DNA from: Tardiphaga sp.
GTDB lineage: Bacteria; Pseudomonadota; Alphaproteobacteria; Rhizobiales; Xanthobacteraceae
Reading direction: 5' to 3'
Assembly (NCBI RefSeq): GCF_028290785.1
Contig: NZ_JAQGJD010000140.1
Span: 1 to 44,487, forward strand
Length of the DNA: 44,487 nt
In this document: one piece after another, positions 8,104 to 16,060 of the stretch
Position numbering within the stretch: position 1 is the stretch's first letter
Layout: every line of letters begins with the position of its first letter
Translations under genes and position numbers: made by a program
Notes under the pieces: generated by a model
What the model saw: only the letters and a program-made list of their open reading frames with translations
Databases searched by the model: none
What the model was told of the DNA's origin: nothing

Positions 8104-8139
8104 CCTAGCCAATTCGAATCCAGAATGTGGACTTGCGCC

Positions 8140-9822
8140 TCAGCGCAGCGATGCCGTGCGCACGAACGGCGTGGTCGTTAGCGTGGCGCCGATCGAGCCG
8201 GTGAAGTGCTCGCAGACCAGGCCGAGCTGCGGATCGTCCGAGAAGCTCATCGCCACCACCGCCTGCGGCTTGGTGAAGTGCGCGCGCAGGACGGTGAGGT
8301 CGCTGTCGCCCATGACTGTCGATGACATCGAGGTGCTGGCGCTGGGCGCGACGATCATCGCGCGCATCCAGACATTGTCATCGGGCACGTTGGCGGCGGC
8401 GAGACGGGTCGAGATGGTCACGACGCGGCCCTGTCCCTGCGCATTCTTGCCGACCACGGTGGTAATGTTGTTCACGGCCATCGGATTGCGCGCCACCGGC
8501 GTGGGTCGCAGGCCGCGCGGGATCGGCGCGCTGGCGGCGACCACCTGGGTGCGATCGACCGGCGACGATGTTGGCGGCGCATAGGCCATCGCTTTGGCGA
8601 AAGCGCTTTCCGCGGGCTGCTGATCGACCGCATTGGCGAGCGCCTGGCGGGCGGTGAGGGCGGCGACGAGCTGCGGCTCGGCCTGCTTCGGCGTCGCCGG
8701 CATTTCATCCCAGAAGCCGCGGGCATTGATGATGTCGGCCGGGGACTGCAGCTTCGAAGCGGCGATGTCGCCGGGCGGGCGCGGCAGCGGATTGCCGTCG
8801 GAAGCCATCTTCGGCGCAGGCGCAGCAGGTGCCGCCGCTGGGGCGGGGAGCGTCTGCGCGTCAGCCGAAGCGACCTGGAAAGTGGTTGCCCGTGCCGGCT
8901 TGGCGCGCGGCATCGGCACCGGCTCGGCGGGTTTCGTGGGCATCGCCGCGGCCATCAGGCCAACAGTGGAAGGCTTGGCGGGCGCAATGGCGGGACCGGC
9001 GCCTTCTTCTTCATCGTCGTTCGATTTGCGGGAGAACAGCGAGGCGAGCAGGCCGGGCTTGCTCTTGGACGTCGTCACACTGTCGCCGTCGCCGCGCTTC
9101 TCGATGTCGGCCATTGCCAGTTCGTAGCCGGGCAGCGGATTGCCGTCGGACGGCACATGCACGGTGCGGCCGTTCGGGAACACCCGGGCCAACTGGTCGT
9201 GGGTCATGCGCGGCCAGTGCCGGATGCTGCCGGTGTCGAGATGCACGAAGGGCGAACCGGAGGTCGGGTAGAAGCCGACGCCGCCACGCTGCAGGCGAAG
9301 CCCGGCGAAGCGAATCTGCTCGAGCGGCACGTTGGGAATGAAGAAGTCCATGGCGTGGCCGAGCATGTGCTGGCTGGCGCGGGCGACGCCGGAGGAACGG
9401 CGGCGGAGCATGGCGTTGGTGGCGGGGGAACGATAGGCGGAGATGATCTGGATCGGTGCCTTGCCATCGACGTCGCGGTAGACTTCCCAAAGGATGTCGA
9501 ACAGCCGACGGTCCATGGTGGTCTGGTCCTGGCTGCGCCAGTCGCGGAGGAAGTGGTTGATCTGCTTCATCGCGTCGTCGTCGTAGCGGCCGCTGCGCTT
9601 GAACGTGACGGTGAGGTCTTCGCCGGAATGGGTGTGGTGGAAGGAGAGCGTGCGGGTCTCGTCAAGCGCCGTGGCATTATGAACCGTGCCTGCGCTGGCG
9701 ATCAGCATCAGCGACGTCACACTGGCCTGGAAGCCGGCGCGCGAAGGCAGCGATGTGAAACGGCGTGCGAAACCTGCCAGCACGGATGAGCCCACCCAAG
9801 TCGTACTCTCTCGCGACCCCAT
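8140..9822 (-). CDS. MepK/DUF882-type murein endopeptidase (peptidase M15 fold)
   Basis: A 560-residue protein with an N-terminal hydrophobic segment (about 34-46) and a DUF882/peptidase M15A domain at about 55-205, then a long Pro/Ala-rich low-complexity region and a weaker C-terminal domain. The zinc-site motif Ser-x-His-x-x-Gly-x-Ala-x-Asp is present at 150-159 (His152, Asp159) with the third ligand His194 in Phe-Val-His-Leu-Asp. E. coli MepK (YcbK) cuts 3-3 peptide crosslinks, the product of L,D-transpeptidases, and such an enzyme is encoded just upstream, so a shared role in crosslink turnover is likely. The region beyond residue 230 is unrelated to MepK. The start at 9822 lacks a clear ribosome binding site. 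Confidence 0.82.
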   Translation of the reverse strand: MGSRESTTWVGSSVLAGFARRFTSLPSRAGFQASVTSLMLIASAGTVHNATALDETRTLSFHHTHSGEDLTVTFKRSGRYDDDAMKQINHFLRDWRSQDQTTMDRRLFDILWEVYRDVDGKAPIQIISAYRSPATNAMLRRRSSGVARASQHMLGHAMDFFIPNVPLEQIRFAGLRLQRGGVGFYPTSGSPFVHLDTGSIRHWPRMTHDQLARVFPNGRTVHVPSDGNPLPGYELAMADIEKRGDGDSVTTSKSKPGLLASLFSRKSNDDEEEGAGPAIAPAKPSTVGLMAAAMPTKPAEPVPMPRAKPARATTFQVASADAQTLPAPAAAPAAPAPKMASDGNPLPRPPGDIAASKLQSPADIINARGFWDEMPATPKQAEPQLVAALTARQALANAVDQQPAESAFAKAMAYAPPTSSPVDRTQVVAASAPIPRGLRPTPVARNPMAVNNITTVVGKNAQGQGRVVTISTRLAAANVPDDNVWMRAMIVAPSASTSMSSTVMGDSDLTVLRAHFTKPQAVVAMSFSDDPQLGLVCEHFTGSIGATLTTTPFVRTASLR

Positions 9823-9858
9823 GTGGCGAAAGAGACTAAACGCAGTCCTAAATCAGGA

Positions 9859-9987
9859 GGGTTAACCAGGGTTTACCCTCCAGTCCCCGTCGGTTGTTCA
9901 AGCCGACCCTCAAACTTAACCCGCCGACTATGGCAAAAAATAGCCCTCTGCCGAAATGCAGATGGAGAATGGTTAACCTAGGTTAAC
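9859..9987. promoter_or_regulatory. Cluster of GGTTAACC-type motifs upstream of the murein endopeptidase
   Basis: The intergenic stretch holds GGTTAACC at 9860-9867 with a divergent half GGTTTACCC just after it, TTAACC at 9916-9921, and the perfect 16-base palindrome GTTAACCTAGGTTAAC at 9972-9987. The pattern TTAA-N6-TTAA resembles but does not match the alphaproteobacterial CtrA site TTAA-N7-TTAA. A regulator-binding role is inferred from repetition and position alone. Confidence 0.4.
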
Positions 9988-9998
9988 AAGCGGGCCAC

Positions 9999-10030
9999 GA
10001 AAAAGGGCTTCACCCGACGATGAAGCCCTT
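9999..10030 (-). terminator. Rho-independent terminator of the L,D-transpeptidase gene
   Basis: On the minus strand a 10-base stem AAGGGCTTCA / TGAAGCCCTT with an 8-base loop is followed by a run of five T (plus-strand A at 10000-10004). It lies 34 bases after the stop codon at 10064 and separates that gene from the endopeptidase gene. Confidence 0.8.
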
Positions 10031-10063
10031 GATCCAGATGGATAATTCCGATTCGAGCGAAAA

Positions 10064-12196
10064 TTAACGCGTCACCGTGCGGCGCGGCTTCTGGCCCGGC
10101 GCCATCGGCGGCGGGGTCGGGCCGCCGAACAGGCGTTCGAAGAATGAGGGGCCGCTCGAGGCGCTGGCGCCCGGTCCGTTGTCGTTGAACGCGACGCCCT
10201 GCGGAATGTCGGCGCGGGGGCGGGCGTAGCTCGGCTGCGAGTGGGCAACCACGCTTTCCAGATCCTTGCCCTTGGTGTTGCGCAGGATCGACAGCATCTG
10301 CGCGTCGCGGCCATAGATGTCGTTGCGCAATTGCAGTTTGCCGGAATCATCGACCCAGGCGGTCTGGTAGGTGATGTTGACGGGGATCGGCGTCGGGAAT
10401 TTGAGGTCGATTTCGCTGCTGCCGTACATCGAGCGAATTTTTTCCGGGGTGTAGCGGTCGCCGGGCATGGTGATGTTCAGCAGGGTCGCAGCGTACTGGT
10501 CCGGGTTCTGTACGCGCATGCAGCCGTGGCTGAAGGCGCGGACGTCACGGGCGAACAGGTTCTTGTCCGGGGTGTCGTGCTGATAGACCAGGAACTTGTT
10601 CGGGAAGTTGAAGCGGATGCGGCCGAGCGCATTGGCCTCGCCGGGCGGCTGCGCAATGTGGATGCTGCCGTCGGGGTTGCGGGTCAGCTTGAGGCCCATG
10701 CGCTGCAGGACGGTGGGGTCCTGCTGCAGCGCCGGCAAATATTCGTTGTAGATGATCGACGGCGGCACGTTCCAGGTCGGGTTGACCGTGATGTACTTCA
10801 TCGTCTCGGTCAGCAGCGGCGTGGCGTGCTGGCCGACCTTGCCGACCACCACGCGCGTGGTCCAGGCCTGGGTGTCGTTGTGCATCACCTTGAGGCTGAA
10901 GTCGGGGATGTTCAGCATCACATAGGCGTTGCCGATCGAGGCGGCGCCGAGCTGGCGCGGCAGCCAGCGCCAACGCTCCATATTGACGATCAAGGTGTCG
11001 ATCTGGCGGTCGCGCTTCGGCGAGTTCATCGCGCGCACGGTGGCCTCGTCGAGCACGCCGGTGGCCTTCAGCTCGTTGCTGGCCTGGTATTTGCGGACCG
11101 CCTCGGCGACCGCAGCATCGTACTTGGTGTCGCCGGCGTTCTCGACATTGAGCTTGGCGCGCAGCAGAGGCACGCGGGAATCTTCCATCACGGCCGCGGT
11201 CGGGTTCTTCTTGGTCGGCTTGACGAACTTCAGCGCCGGACCTTCGCCGATCGGCCGAATCGGCATGGCGCTCTCGCCGCGCAGCTCTGCCAGCTTCTTC
11301 TTCAGTTCCTGATACGCCTTGTGCGGCGGATTGTAGCTGTCCAGCGCGATCGAGGCGTTGCGCGCGGTCGAGACGTTGACCAGCACTTCATAGGGATCGG
11401 TGGGGTGCTCGGGGAAGGCGATGTCGCCGGAGATCTGCGACCAGTGCATACGGCCGCTCTGCGCCTGGCGGGCGTAGTCCAGCACGCTCGAAGTCAGCTT
11501 GATTTCGGCTTCGGCCAGCGCGTCGGGCGTGGTGGCAGCGGCGAAATCCGGCACCGGATAGTCCGCGGCGCTGAGGCCGTCGGAACCCGCATCCTGCAGG
11601 CGGGCGATCACGCCCTTGGCGGCGGTGGTTACGCTGCCGTTCTGCGTCCACAGCGGGGCGTAGTCACGCGCGATGTAGAACTTCTCGACCGCGGCGCGCT
11701 CGCCCTTGCGATCCAGATATTTGGATGACTTGGCAGCGACCATCTCGCGCAGCTTTTCGGCCACCGGCTGATCGCTCGATGTAACAGTGGTCGCCGGCTT
11801 GGCGACGTCCTTTGCCGTTTCCTTGGCCGGCTCGGCTGCGGGCGTCGCCGCAGGCGCGGTGGCCGTGGCAGCAGGGGGCGTCGCGACCGGCGCGGTCGCC
11901 GTATCGCTCGGCTTCACCGGCGTGTCGGACGATGTTGCGCCGATTGTCGTTCCCGACGTCTTGCTCGCATCGGGCACCGACGCGGTGCTGTCGAGCTTGA
12001 TGTCGGCGGCGGTCGGTGGCGGGACGTTGGCGGGTTCGGGGCGCGGTACGGCGGCGTCGATCGCCAGTTCCGAGACGCTGTCGCGGGGGGATGGGGTCTG
12101 CGCGAAAGCGGCGCTGGCGGACACCGTCAGGAAGGTCGCGGCCACGGCCATCAGCACGCGGTCAAATCCGGAACGGCCGCTCGAAGTGTCACGCAT
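10064..12196 (-). CDS. L,D-transpeptidase (YcbB/LdtD-like)
   Basis: A 710-residue periplasmic L,D-transpeptidase, which makes 3-3 crosslinks between meso-DAP residues of peptidoglycan. Order: signal peptide (hydrophobic core about 16-33 ending Ala-Phe-Ala), an Ala/Pro/Thr-rich linker to about 155, a YcbB-type scaffold domain, a peptidoglycan-binding-like segment (Tyr-Gln-Ala-Ser-Asn-Glu-Leu-Lys-Ala-Thr-Gly-Val-Leu-Asp), and the YkuD catalytic domain with Ser-His-Gly-Cys-Met-Arg, catalytic Cys559 and His557. A Pro-rich tail follows. I chose ATG 12196, with GAGGGATGCGAGA before it; ATG 12229 is possible. The gene has its own terminator. Confidence 0.93.
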   Translation of the reverse strand: MRDTSSGRSGFDRVLMAVAATFLTVSASAAFAQTPSPRDSVSELAIDAAVPRPEPANVPPPTAADIKLDSTASVPDASKTSGTTIGATSSDTPVKPSDTATAPVATPPAATATAPAATPAAEPAKETAKDVAKPATTVTSSDQPVAEKLREMVAAKSSKYLDRKGERAAVEKFYIARDYAPLWTQNGSVTTAAKGVIARLQDAGSDGLSAADYPVPDFAAATTPDALAEAEIKLTSSVLDYARQAQSGRMHWSQISGDIAFPEHPTDPYEVLVNVSTARNASIALDSYNPPHKAYQELKKKLAELRGESAMPIRPIGEGPALKFVKPTKKNPTAAVMEDSRVPLLRAKLNVENAGDTKYDAAVAEAVRKYQASNELKATGVLDEATVRAMNSPKRDRQIDTLIVNMERWRWLPRQLGAASIGNAYVMLNIPDFSLKVMHNDTQAWTTRVVVGKVGQHATPLLTETMKYITVNPTWNVPPSIIYNEYLPALQQDPTVLQRMGLKLTRNPDGSIHIAQPPGEANALGRIRFNFPNKFLVYQHDTPDKNLFARDVRAFSHGCMRVQNPDQYAATLLNITMPGDRYTPEKIRSMYGSSEIDLKFPTPIPVNITYQTAWVDDSGKLQLRNDIYGRDAQMLSILRNTKGKDLESVVAHSQPSYARPRADIPQGVAFNDNGPGASASSGPSFFERLFGGPTPPPMAPGQKPRRTVTR

Positions 12197-12396
12197 TCTC
12201 GCATCCCTCGTGTGAAGCTGCTCCGGCATGGAGCAGTTCCTGGTCTCGCATCACTGCTTCGGCTGAAGCGCCTGCGCTGTCGGTCTGCACGCACAATTCA
12301 TACGCAGACGATACACGCCGATGCCAGTCACGCGCGGCACCAGGCACTCATGACAAACTGACTGCAACATAACCCTTTTGCAACGTATTCCGCTGA

Positions 12397-12418
12397 ACTG
12401 ACCCTGCTTTTGGTCAGT
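12397..12418. other. Short inverted repeat between the response regulator and L,D-transpeptidase genes
   Basis: ACTGACC, eight bases, then GGTCAGT. There is no T-run, so it is not a convincing terminator. It lies in the 297-base gap (12197-12493) that must carry the L,D-transpeptidase promoter; nothing else was recognised there. Confidence 0.3.
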
Positions 12419-12493
12419 GTGTCACCGCGCCGCCACGGTTCGAAGTTCCCTGCAATCGCAACGGCCTGTTCGATCGCGCGGCGTACGATCGTG

Positions 12494-13999
12494 TCAGCCG
12501 ATCTGTTCAGATTCTAAACCCGGCGCATCCTTTTCAGCGGCTTCATCGAGCTTACGGTACAGCGTTGAACGGCCGATTTTAAGGCGGCGTGCGACTTCCG
12601 ACATCTGGCCGCGGTAATGCGCGATGGCGAAGCGGATGATCTCGGCCTCCATCTCTTCCAGCGGCCGGACCTCGCCGCTCAAAGTCAGCATCGAAAGGCT
12701 GCCCGCGGCGGCCATGGGATAGGGCGGTGCCTCGATGCCGGGGGCGATATTGGGCGCGGTGGTATGAAACGCCGGCTCCAGCAGCAGCGGTTCGCCGGAC
12801 GGACCGGCAATGCCCGGCGCCTGCGCTGCGGCCTGCGGAAAGTCGGGGAGGCCGAGCTGGTCGCCTTCGCTCATCACCACGGCGCGATAGACCGCGTTTT
12901 CCAGCTGGCGGATGTTGCCGGGCCAGTCGAGTTGCGTCAGCAGCGTCATGGCGTCGCCGCTAATGCCGGTGATCGGCCGGTTCTCTTCGGCGCAGAACCG
13001 CGCCAGGAAATGCCGCAGCAGATGCGGGATGTCCTCGCGCCGCGAACGCAGCGGCGGGATTGTCAGCGGCAGCACGTGCAGGCGGTAAAACAGGTCCTCG
13101 CGGAACTGGCCTTCCTTGACGCGGTCGAGCAGCTTGCGATTCGTCGCCGAGACGATGCGGACATCGACTTTGACTGGCTTGCGGCCGCCGACGGCTTCAA
13201 CGGAACCCTCCTGCAGCGCGCGCAGGAGCTTGACCTGCGCCGCCAGCGGCAGCTCGCTGACCTCGTCGAGAAACAGCGTGCCGCCGGAGGCTTCGACGAA
13301 CTTGCCGAGATGGCGTTCGGTGGCGCCGGTGAACGAGCCTTTTTCGTGCCCGAACAGGATCGACTCCACGAGGTTGTCAGGGATAGCGCCGCAGTTGACC
13401 GCGACGAACGGCTTGCTGGCGCGCTCGCCGGAGCCGTGGATGGCGCGCGCGATCAGCTCCTTGCCGACGCCGGATTCACCCTCGATCAGCACGGGAATGG
13501 TTGAGGTCGCCGCCTTACGCGCGGTGCGCAGCACGTTGTCCATCGCCGCAGAGCGGGTGATGATGTCCCTGAAGGTCAGCTTGCCTTCGCGGCTGTGCTT
13601 GATGCGCTGCAACTCGCCCTTCAGCGCGCTGGCGTTGAGCGCGTTGCGCAACGACACCTGCAGGCGCTCTACGCCGACCGGCTTGACCACAAAATCATGG
13701 GCGCCGGCGCGCATCGCCGACACCACATTGTCGATGCCGCCGTGCGCAGTCTGCACGATCACCGGCACCGCGAGCCCGGCGTCGCGAATCTTGGTCAGCA
13801 CGCCCATGCCGTCGAGGCCGGGCATCACCAGATCGAGGACGACGGCGTCGATGGCCGGCGCGTCGGGATCGGTCAGCCGGGCGATGGCGGCGTCGCCGGA
13901 ATCGACCACGACCACCTCGTAGCCGCTGCGCTGCACCATGTTCTCGACCAGACGGCGCTGCACAGCATCGTCATCCGCGACGAGGATTCGTTCGACCAT
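12494..13999 (-). CDS. NtrC-family sigma-54-dependent response regulator
   Basis: A 501-residue transcription activator: receiver domain (about 4-118, acidic pocket Asp9-Asp10-Asp11, phosphoacceptor Asp56, conserved Lys106), AAA+ domain (about 142-375) with Walker A Gly-Glu-Ser-Gly-Val-Gly-Lys-Glu at 174-181 and Walker B Thr-Leu-Phe-Leu-Asp-Glu at 241-246, and a C-terminal Fis-type helix-turn-helix (Met-Ser-Glu-Val-Ala-Arg-Arg-Leu-Lys-Ile-Gly-Arg-Ser-Thr-Leu-Tyr-Arg-Lys). The sigma-54 contact loop reads Gly-Ser-Phe-Thr-Gly-Ala at 221-226, one change from GAFTGA. No histidine kinase is adjacent, so the partner is unknown. The ATG at 13999 has GGAG 8 bases upstream; an upstream TTG would swallow that site. 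Confidence 0.93.
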   Translation of the reverse strand: MVERILVADDDAVQRRLVENMVQRSGYEVVVVDSGDAAIARLTDPDAPAIDAVVLDLVMPGLDGMGVLTKIRDAGLAVPVIVQTAHGGIDNVVSAMRAGAHDFVVKPVGVERLQVSLRNALNASALKGELQRIKHSREGKLTFRDIITRSAAMDNVLRTARKAATSTIPVLIEGESGVGKELIARAIHGSGERASKPFVAVNCGAIPDNLVESILFGHEKGSFTGATERHLGKFVEASGGTLFLDEVSELPLAAQVKLLRALQEGSVEAVGGRKPVKVDVRIVSATNRKLLDRVKEGQFREDLFYRLHVLPLTIPPLRSRREDIPHLLRHFLARFCAEENRPITGISGDAMTLLTQLDWPGNIRQLENAVYRAVVMSEGDQLGLPDFPQAAAQAPGIAGPSGEPLLLEPAFHTTAPNIAPGIEAPPYPMAAAGSLSMLTLSGEVRPLEEMEAEIIRFAIAHYRGQMSEVARRLKIGRSTLYRKLDEAAEKDAPGLESEQIG

Positions 14000-14062
14000 G
14001 GTATACTCCAACGCGGCATTGTCCCGATTTGGAGCACCATGGCGGCGAAAGCGTTAACGCTT

Positions 14063-14728
14063 TCATAACGCCGGGGCGAGGTAGGCCGTCGCGTAGGGAT
14101 AGACCTCGCGGAAGCCGCGATAGATCATGTCGCCGGCCACGTAGAGGATGATGGCGAGGCCGACATAGGCGATCCAGCGGTGGTTTTGCAGCAGCCGCGC
14201 GATGAAGCTGGCGGCGAGTCCCATCAGCGCGATCGACAGCGCCAGGCCGAAGATCAGGATGGTCGGATGCTCACGCGCGGCGCCGGCGACGGCGAGGACG
14301 TTGTCGAGCGACATCGACACGTCGGCCAGCGTGATCTGCCAGATCGCCTGGCCGAGCGTCTTGCGCGACCCGGCCGGCGTGCCGTCGGCGTTGAGCTGGT
14401 TTTCCAGCTCGTCGATATCGTGTGCCGGGCCGGCGCGCAGTTCGCGCCACATCTTCCAGCACACCCACAACAGCAATACGCCGCCGGCCAGCAGCAGGCC
14501 GATGATCTGCAGCAGTTGCACCGTGACGCTGGCGAAGCCGATGCGCAGGATGGTGGCGGCGATGATGCCGATCAGGATTGCCTTGCCGCGCTGCTCCTTG
14601 GGGAGGCCGGCGGCGGCGAGGCCGATGACGATGGCGTTGTCGCCGGCGAGCACCAGGTCGATCATCACGACCTGGAAAAGGGCAGTCAGGGCTTCAGGGG
14701 AAAATAGTTCAGTGAATAGTTGAGTCAT
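14063..14728 (-). CDS. TerC family integral membrane protein
   Basis: A 221-residue TerC-family protein with about seven membrane helices. The paired family motifs are Met-Ile-Asp-Leu-Val-Leu-Ala-Gly-Asp-Asn-Ala near residue 20 and Leu-Ala-Asp-Val-Ser-Met-Ser-Leu-Asp-Asn-Val near 140, whose acidic and Asn residues are thought to coordinate metal. TerC relatives are linked to tellurite resistance and, in several bacteria, to manganese export and metal loading of exported enzymes; which applies here is not visible. The start at 14728 has GGAG upstream. A near-perfect dyad lies 35-52 bases upstream of the ATG. Confidence 0.88.
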   Translation of the reverse strand: MTQLFTELFSPEALTALFQVVMIDLVLAGDNAIVIGLAAAGLPKEQRGKAILIGIIAATILRIGFASVTVQLLQIIGLLLAGGVLLLWVCWKMWRELRAGPAHDIDELENQLNADGTPAGSRKTLGQAIWQITLADVSMSLDNVLAVAGAAREHPTILIFGLALSIALMGLAASFIARLLQNHRWIAYVGLAIILYVAGDMIYRGFREVYPYATAYLAPAL

Positions 14729-14762
14729 TGGGGCCGCTCCGTTGAACGTCCTGTCCGACATC

Positions 14763-14780
14763 ACAGTTCACATGAACTGT
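14763..14780. promoter_or_regulatory. Dyad operator candidate upstream of terC
   Basis: ACAGTTCA, two bases (CA), TGAACTGT: an 8-base inverted repeat with no mismatch, in the promoter-proximal gap between the small membrane protein gene and terC. The size and symmetry suit a homodimeric repressor. The regulator is not identified, and no yybP-ykoY manganese riboswitch was recognised here. Confidence 0.5.
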
Positions 14781-14811
14781 CAGAGGGGCCCGGGCCAGAA
14801 CGCGATGGCTT

Positions 14812-14834
14812 CAAACCGCGGGCGACGCCCGCGG
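14812..14834 (-). terminator. Probable terminator of the small membrane protein gene
   Basis: CCGCGGGC, GAC, GCCCGCGG forms a tight 8-base GC stem, followed on the minus strand by only three T. It lies 10 bases beyond the stop codon at 14844, so position supports termination while the short U-tract weakens it. Confidence 0.45.
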
Positions 14835-14843
14835 GGATTTTCT

Positions 14844-15182
14844 TCAGTCGGGTTGCTCCGACAGGGTGACCAGCCGGACCATCTGGTCCGGTTCGATCAG
14901 GATGGTGATACCGATGCCGACGAAGGTCAGCACCCCCGCGATGTCGAACCAGGTCGGACGTAGGCCGTCGCGGTGGCACAGCAGCGCGATGCCGGCGGTG
15001 GCCGCGGCCATCGCGAACATCAGCGTCGCCACTGCGGGAGCCAACGCATCGAGGGAAAGCATCGCTCGCAAAGCCAGCGCTGCCATCAACGTGACCAGCA
15101 GGACGGCCGCGAACAGTTCCTTGGTCCGGCCGGAGCCGGGGGTGGTGAAGCTGTTAGACCGGGTTCGGTCGATGAAGGCCAT
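14844..15182 (-). CDS. Small integral membrane protein, unknown function
   Basis: A 112-residue protein with about three membrane helices (near 23-40, 46-68 and 79-97) and a Cys-His-Arg-Asp-Gly loop between the second and third. No family is recognised. A GAGATG purine stretch lies before the ATG. It is divergent from the XRE regulator gene at 15281 across about 100 bases and could therefore be a target of that regulator. Confidence 0.6.
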   Translation of the reverse strand: MAFIDRTRSNSFTTPGSGRTKELFAAVLLVTLMAALALRAMLSLDALAPAVATLMFAMAAATAGIALLCHRDGLRPTWFDIAGVLTFVGIGITILIEPDQMVRLVTLSEQPD

Positions 15183-15280
15183 GCTGCATCTCGTCGCGCC
15201 CGTCGACGTTCACGCAGCCGGCCATCCGTGCTACGAAAAGTCGTCGGATCGATCAATTCATCCTAGATAGTTTCGTAATC

Positions 15281-15610
15281 ATGAAACTTGAACGAGATCA
15301 AGTTAATTCCGCTGAAGCACGGCAGGGCAAGGCCGTGCCGGAGGCTCGGTTGTTGCGGAAGCAGGCGGGCGACTGGCTGAAAGCGCGCCGCGCCGCGGCC
15401 GGCCTGTCGCAAGTCGACCTCGCGGCAAAACTCGGTCTGAAATATTACACCTTCATTTCGCAGGTAGAGAACGGCTTCAGCCGGGTGCCGACCGAGACCA
15501 TGCAGGCCTGGGCCACCGAACTCGGCCTCGACCCGTCCGCCTTCGCCAAGCATTTACTGGTCTATTACGAGCCGGAATTGCACCGGCTGCTATTCGGAAC
15601 GAAGCCATGA
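15281..15610 (+). CDS. XRE family transcriptional regulator
   Basis: A 109-residue protein with a Cro/C1-type helix-turn-helix at about 43-95: Gly-Leu-Ser-Gln-Val-Asp-Leu-Ala-Ala-Lys-Leu-Gly, recognition-helix region Tyr-Thr-Phe-Ile-Ser-Gln-Val-Glu-Asn-Gly, and Arg-Val-Pro-Thr-Glu-Thr-Met. Its ligand and targets are unknown. The stop overlaps the start of the next gene by 4 bases (ATGA). The assigned ATG has no visible ribosome binding site and a perfect dyad covers codons 2-8, so the true start may be GTG at 15335, which would still keep the whole DNA-binding domain. Confidence 0.85.
   Translation: MKLERDQVNSAEARQGKAVPEARLLRKQAGDWLKARRAAAGLSQVDLAAKLGLKYYTFISQVENGFSRVPTETMQAWATELGLDPSAFAKHLLVYYEPELHRLLFGTKP
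15285..15304. promoter_or_regulatory. Dyad at the start of the XRE gene, possible autoregulatory operator
   Basis: AACTTGA, six bases, TCAAGTT is a perfect 7-base inverted repeat. It partly overlaps a second one, GTTTC (15270-15274) and GAAAC (15283-15287). XRE regulators commonly repress their own promoter through such sites. Here the dyads straddle the assigned ATG. Confidence 0.45.
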
Positions 15611-16035
15611 CAGTCATCGCATTCGAACGGACACGGATTGCCGGCGCCTGGAGCGCGGCGGAATTGAACACCCTCGTCGGTGCGCTGGCTGGCGCACGCG
15701 AGTGGGACACCGGCATCACCGAAAACGGCGACGCGCAGCTTTATCTGCTGGGACCGCGCCCCGATCAGGCCTGCGAACTGTGCGTGTCGCGGATCGGCGG
15801 GCGCTACATCCTGGAAGACGGCGCCGGCCGGCTGCTGTTCGAACACCGCAGCCTGCCGCTGGTGGCCATGCATGCCAGAACTGCGCTGCGCATCACGCGG
15901 TGGTCACTTGTCGCGCGGATGGTTGTGGTGTGGTGTACGATTCGCGATGTGGTCCACGACCGGATCGAACCCTTGCTTGGCGAGAGCGAAGAACTGCTGG
16001 CCCACCTGACGCCGCAGCTCGCCGCTTTCGTGTGA
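15607..16035 (+). CDS. Unrecognised protein coupled to the XRE regulator (142 aa)
   Basis: No family is recognised. The first 85 residues look like a compact alpha/beta domain with Cys-Glu-Leu-Cys-Val (a Cys-x-x-Cys pair) followed by Tyr-Ile-Leu-Glu-Asp-Gly-Ala-Gly-Arg-Leu-Leu-Phe-Glu. The C-terminal part is helical. The start overlaps the XRE stop by 4 bases, which implies translational coupling and a joint function such as a regulator with a sensor or anti-regulator partner. pepF follows 25 bases downstream, so the three genes may form one operon. Confidence 0.7.
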   Translation: MTVIAFERTRIAGAWSAAELNTLVGALAGAREWDTGITENGDAQLYLLGPRPDQACELCVSRIGGRYILEDGAGRLLFEHRSLPLVAMHARTALRITRWSLVARMVVVWCTIRDVVHDRIEPLLGESEELLAHLTPQLAAFV

Positions 16036-16060
16036 CGGCTGCGCCTAACCGAAAGTGCCT

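Noticed and set aside
9859-9987. Bona fide CtrA site
   Set aside because: The TTAA half-sites are 6 bases apart, not 7, so I report a motif cluster rather than a CtrA site.
12397-12418. Terminator of the response-regulator gene
   Set aside because: The stem is only 7 bases, the loop is long and no T-run follows.
14729-14843. yybP-ykoY manganese riboswitch before terC
   Set aside because: TerC genes often carry one, but the leader is only about 115 bases including a terminator of the upstream gene, and I could not find the conserved internal-loop sequences.
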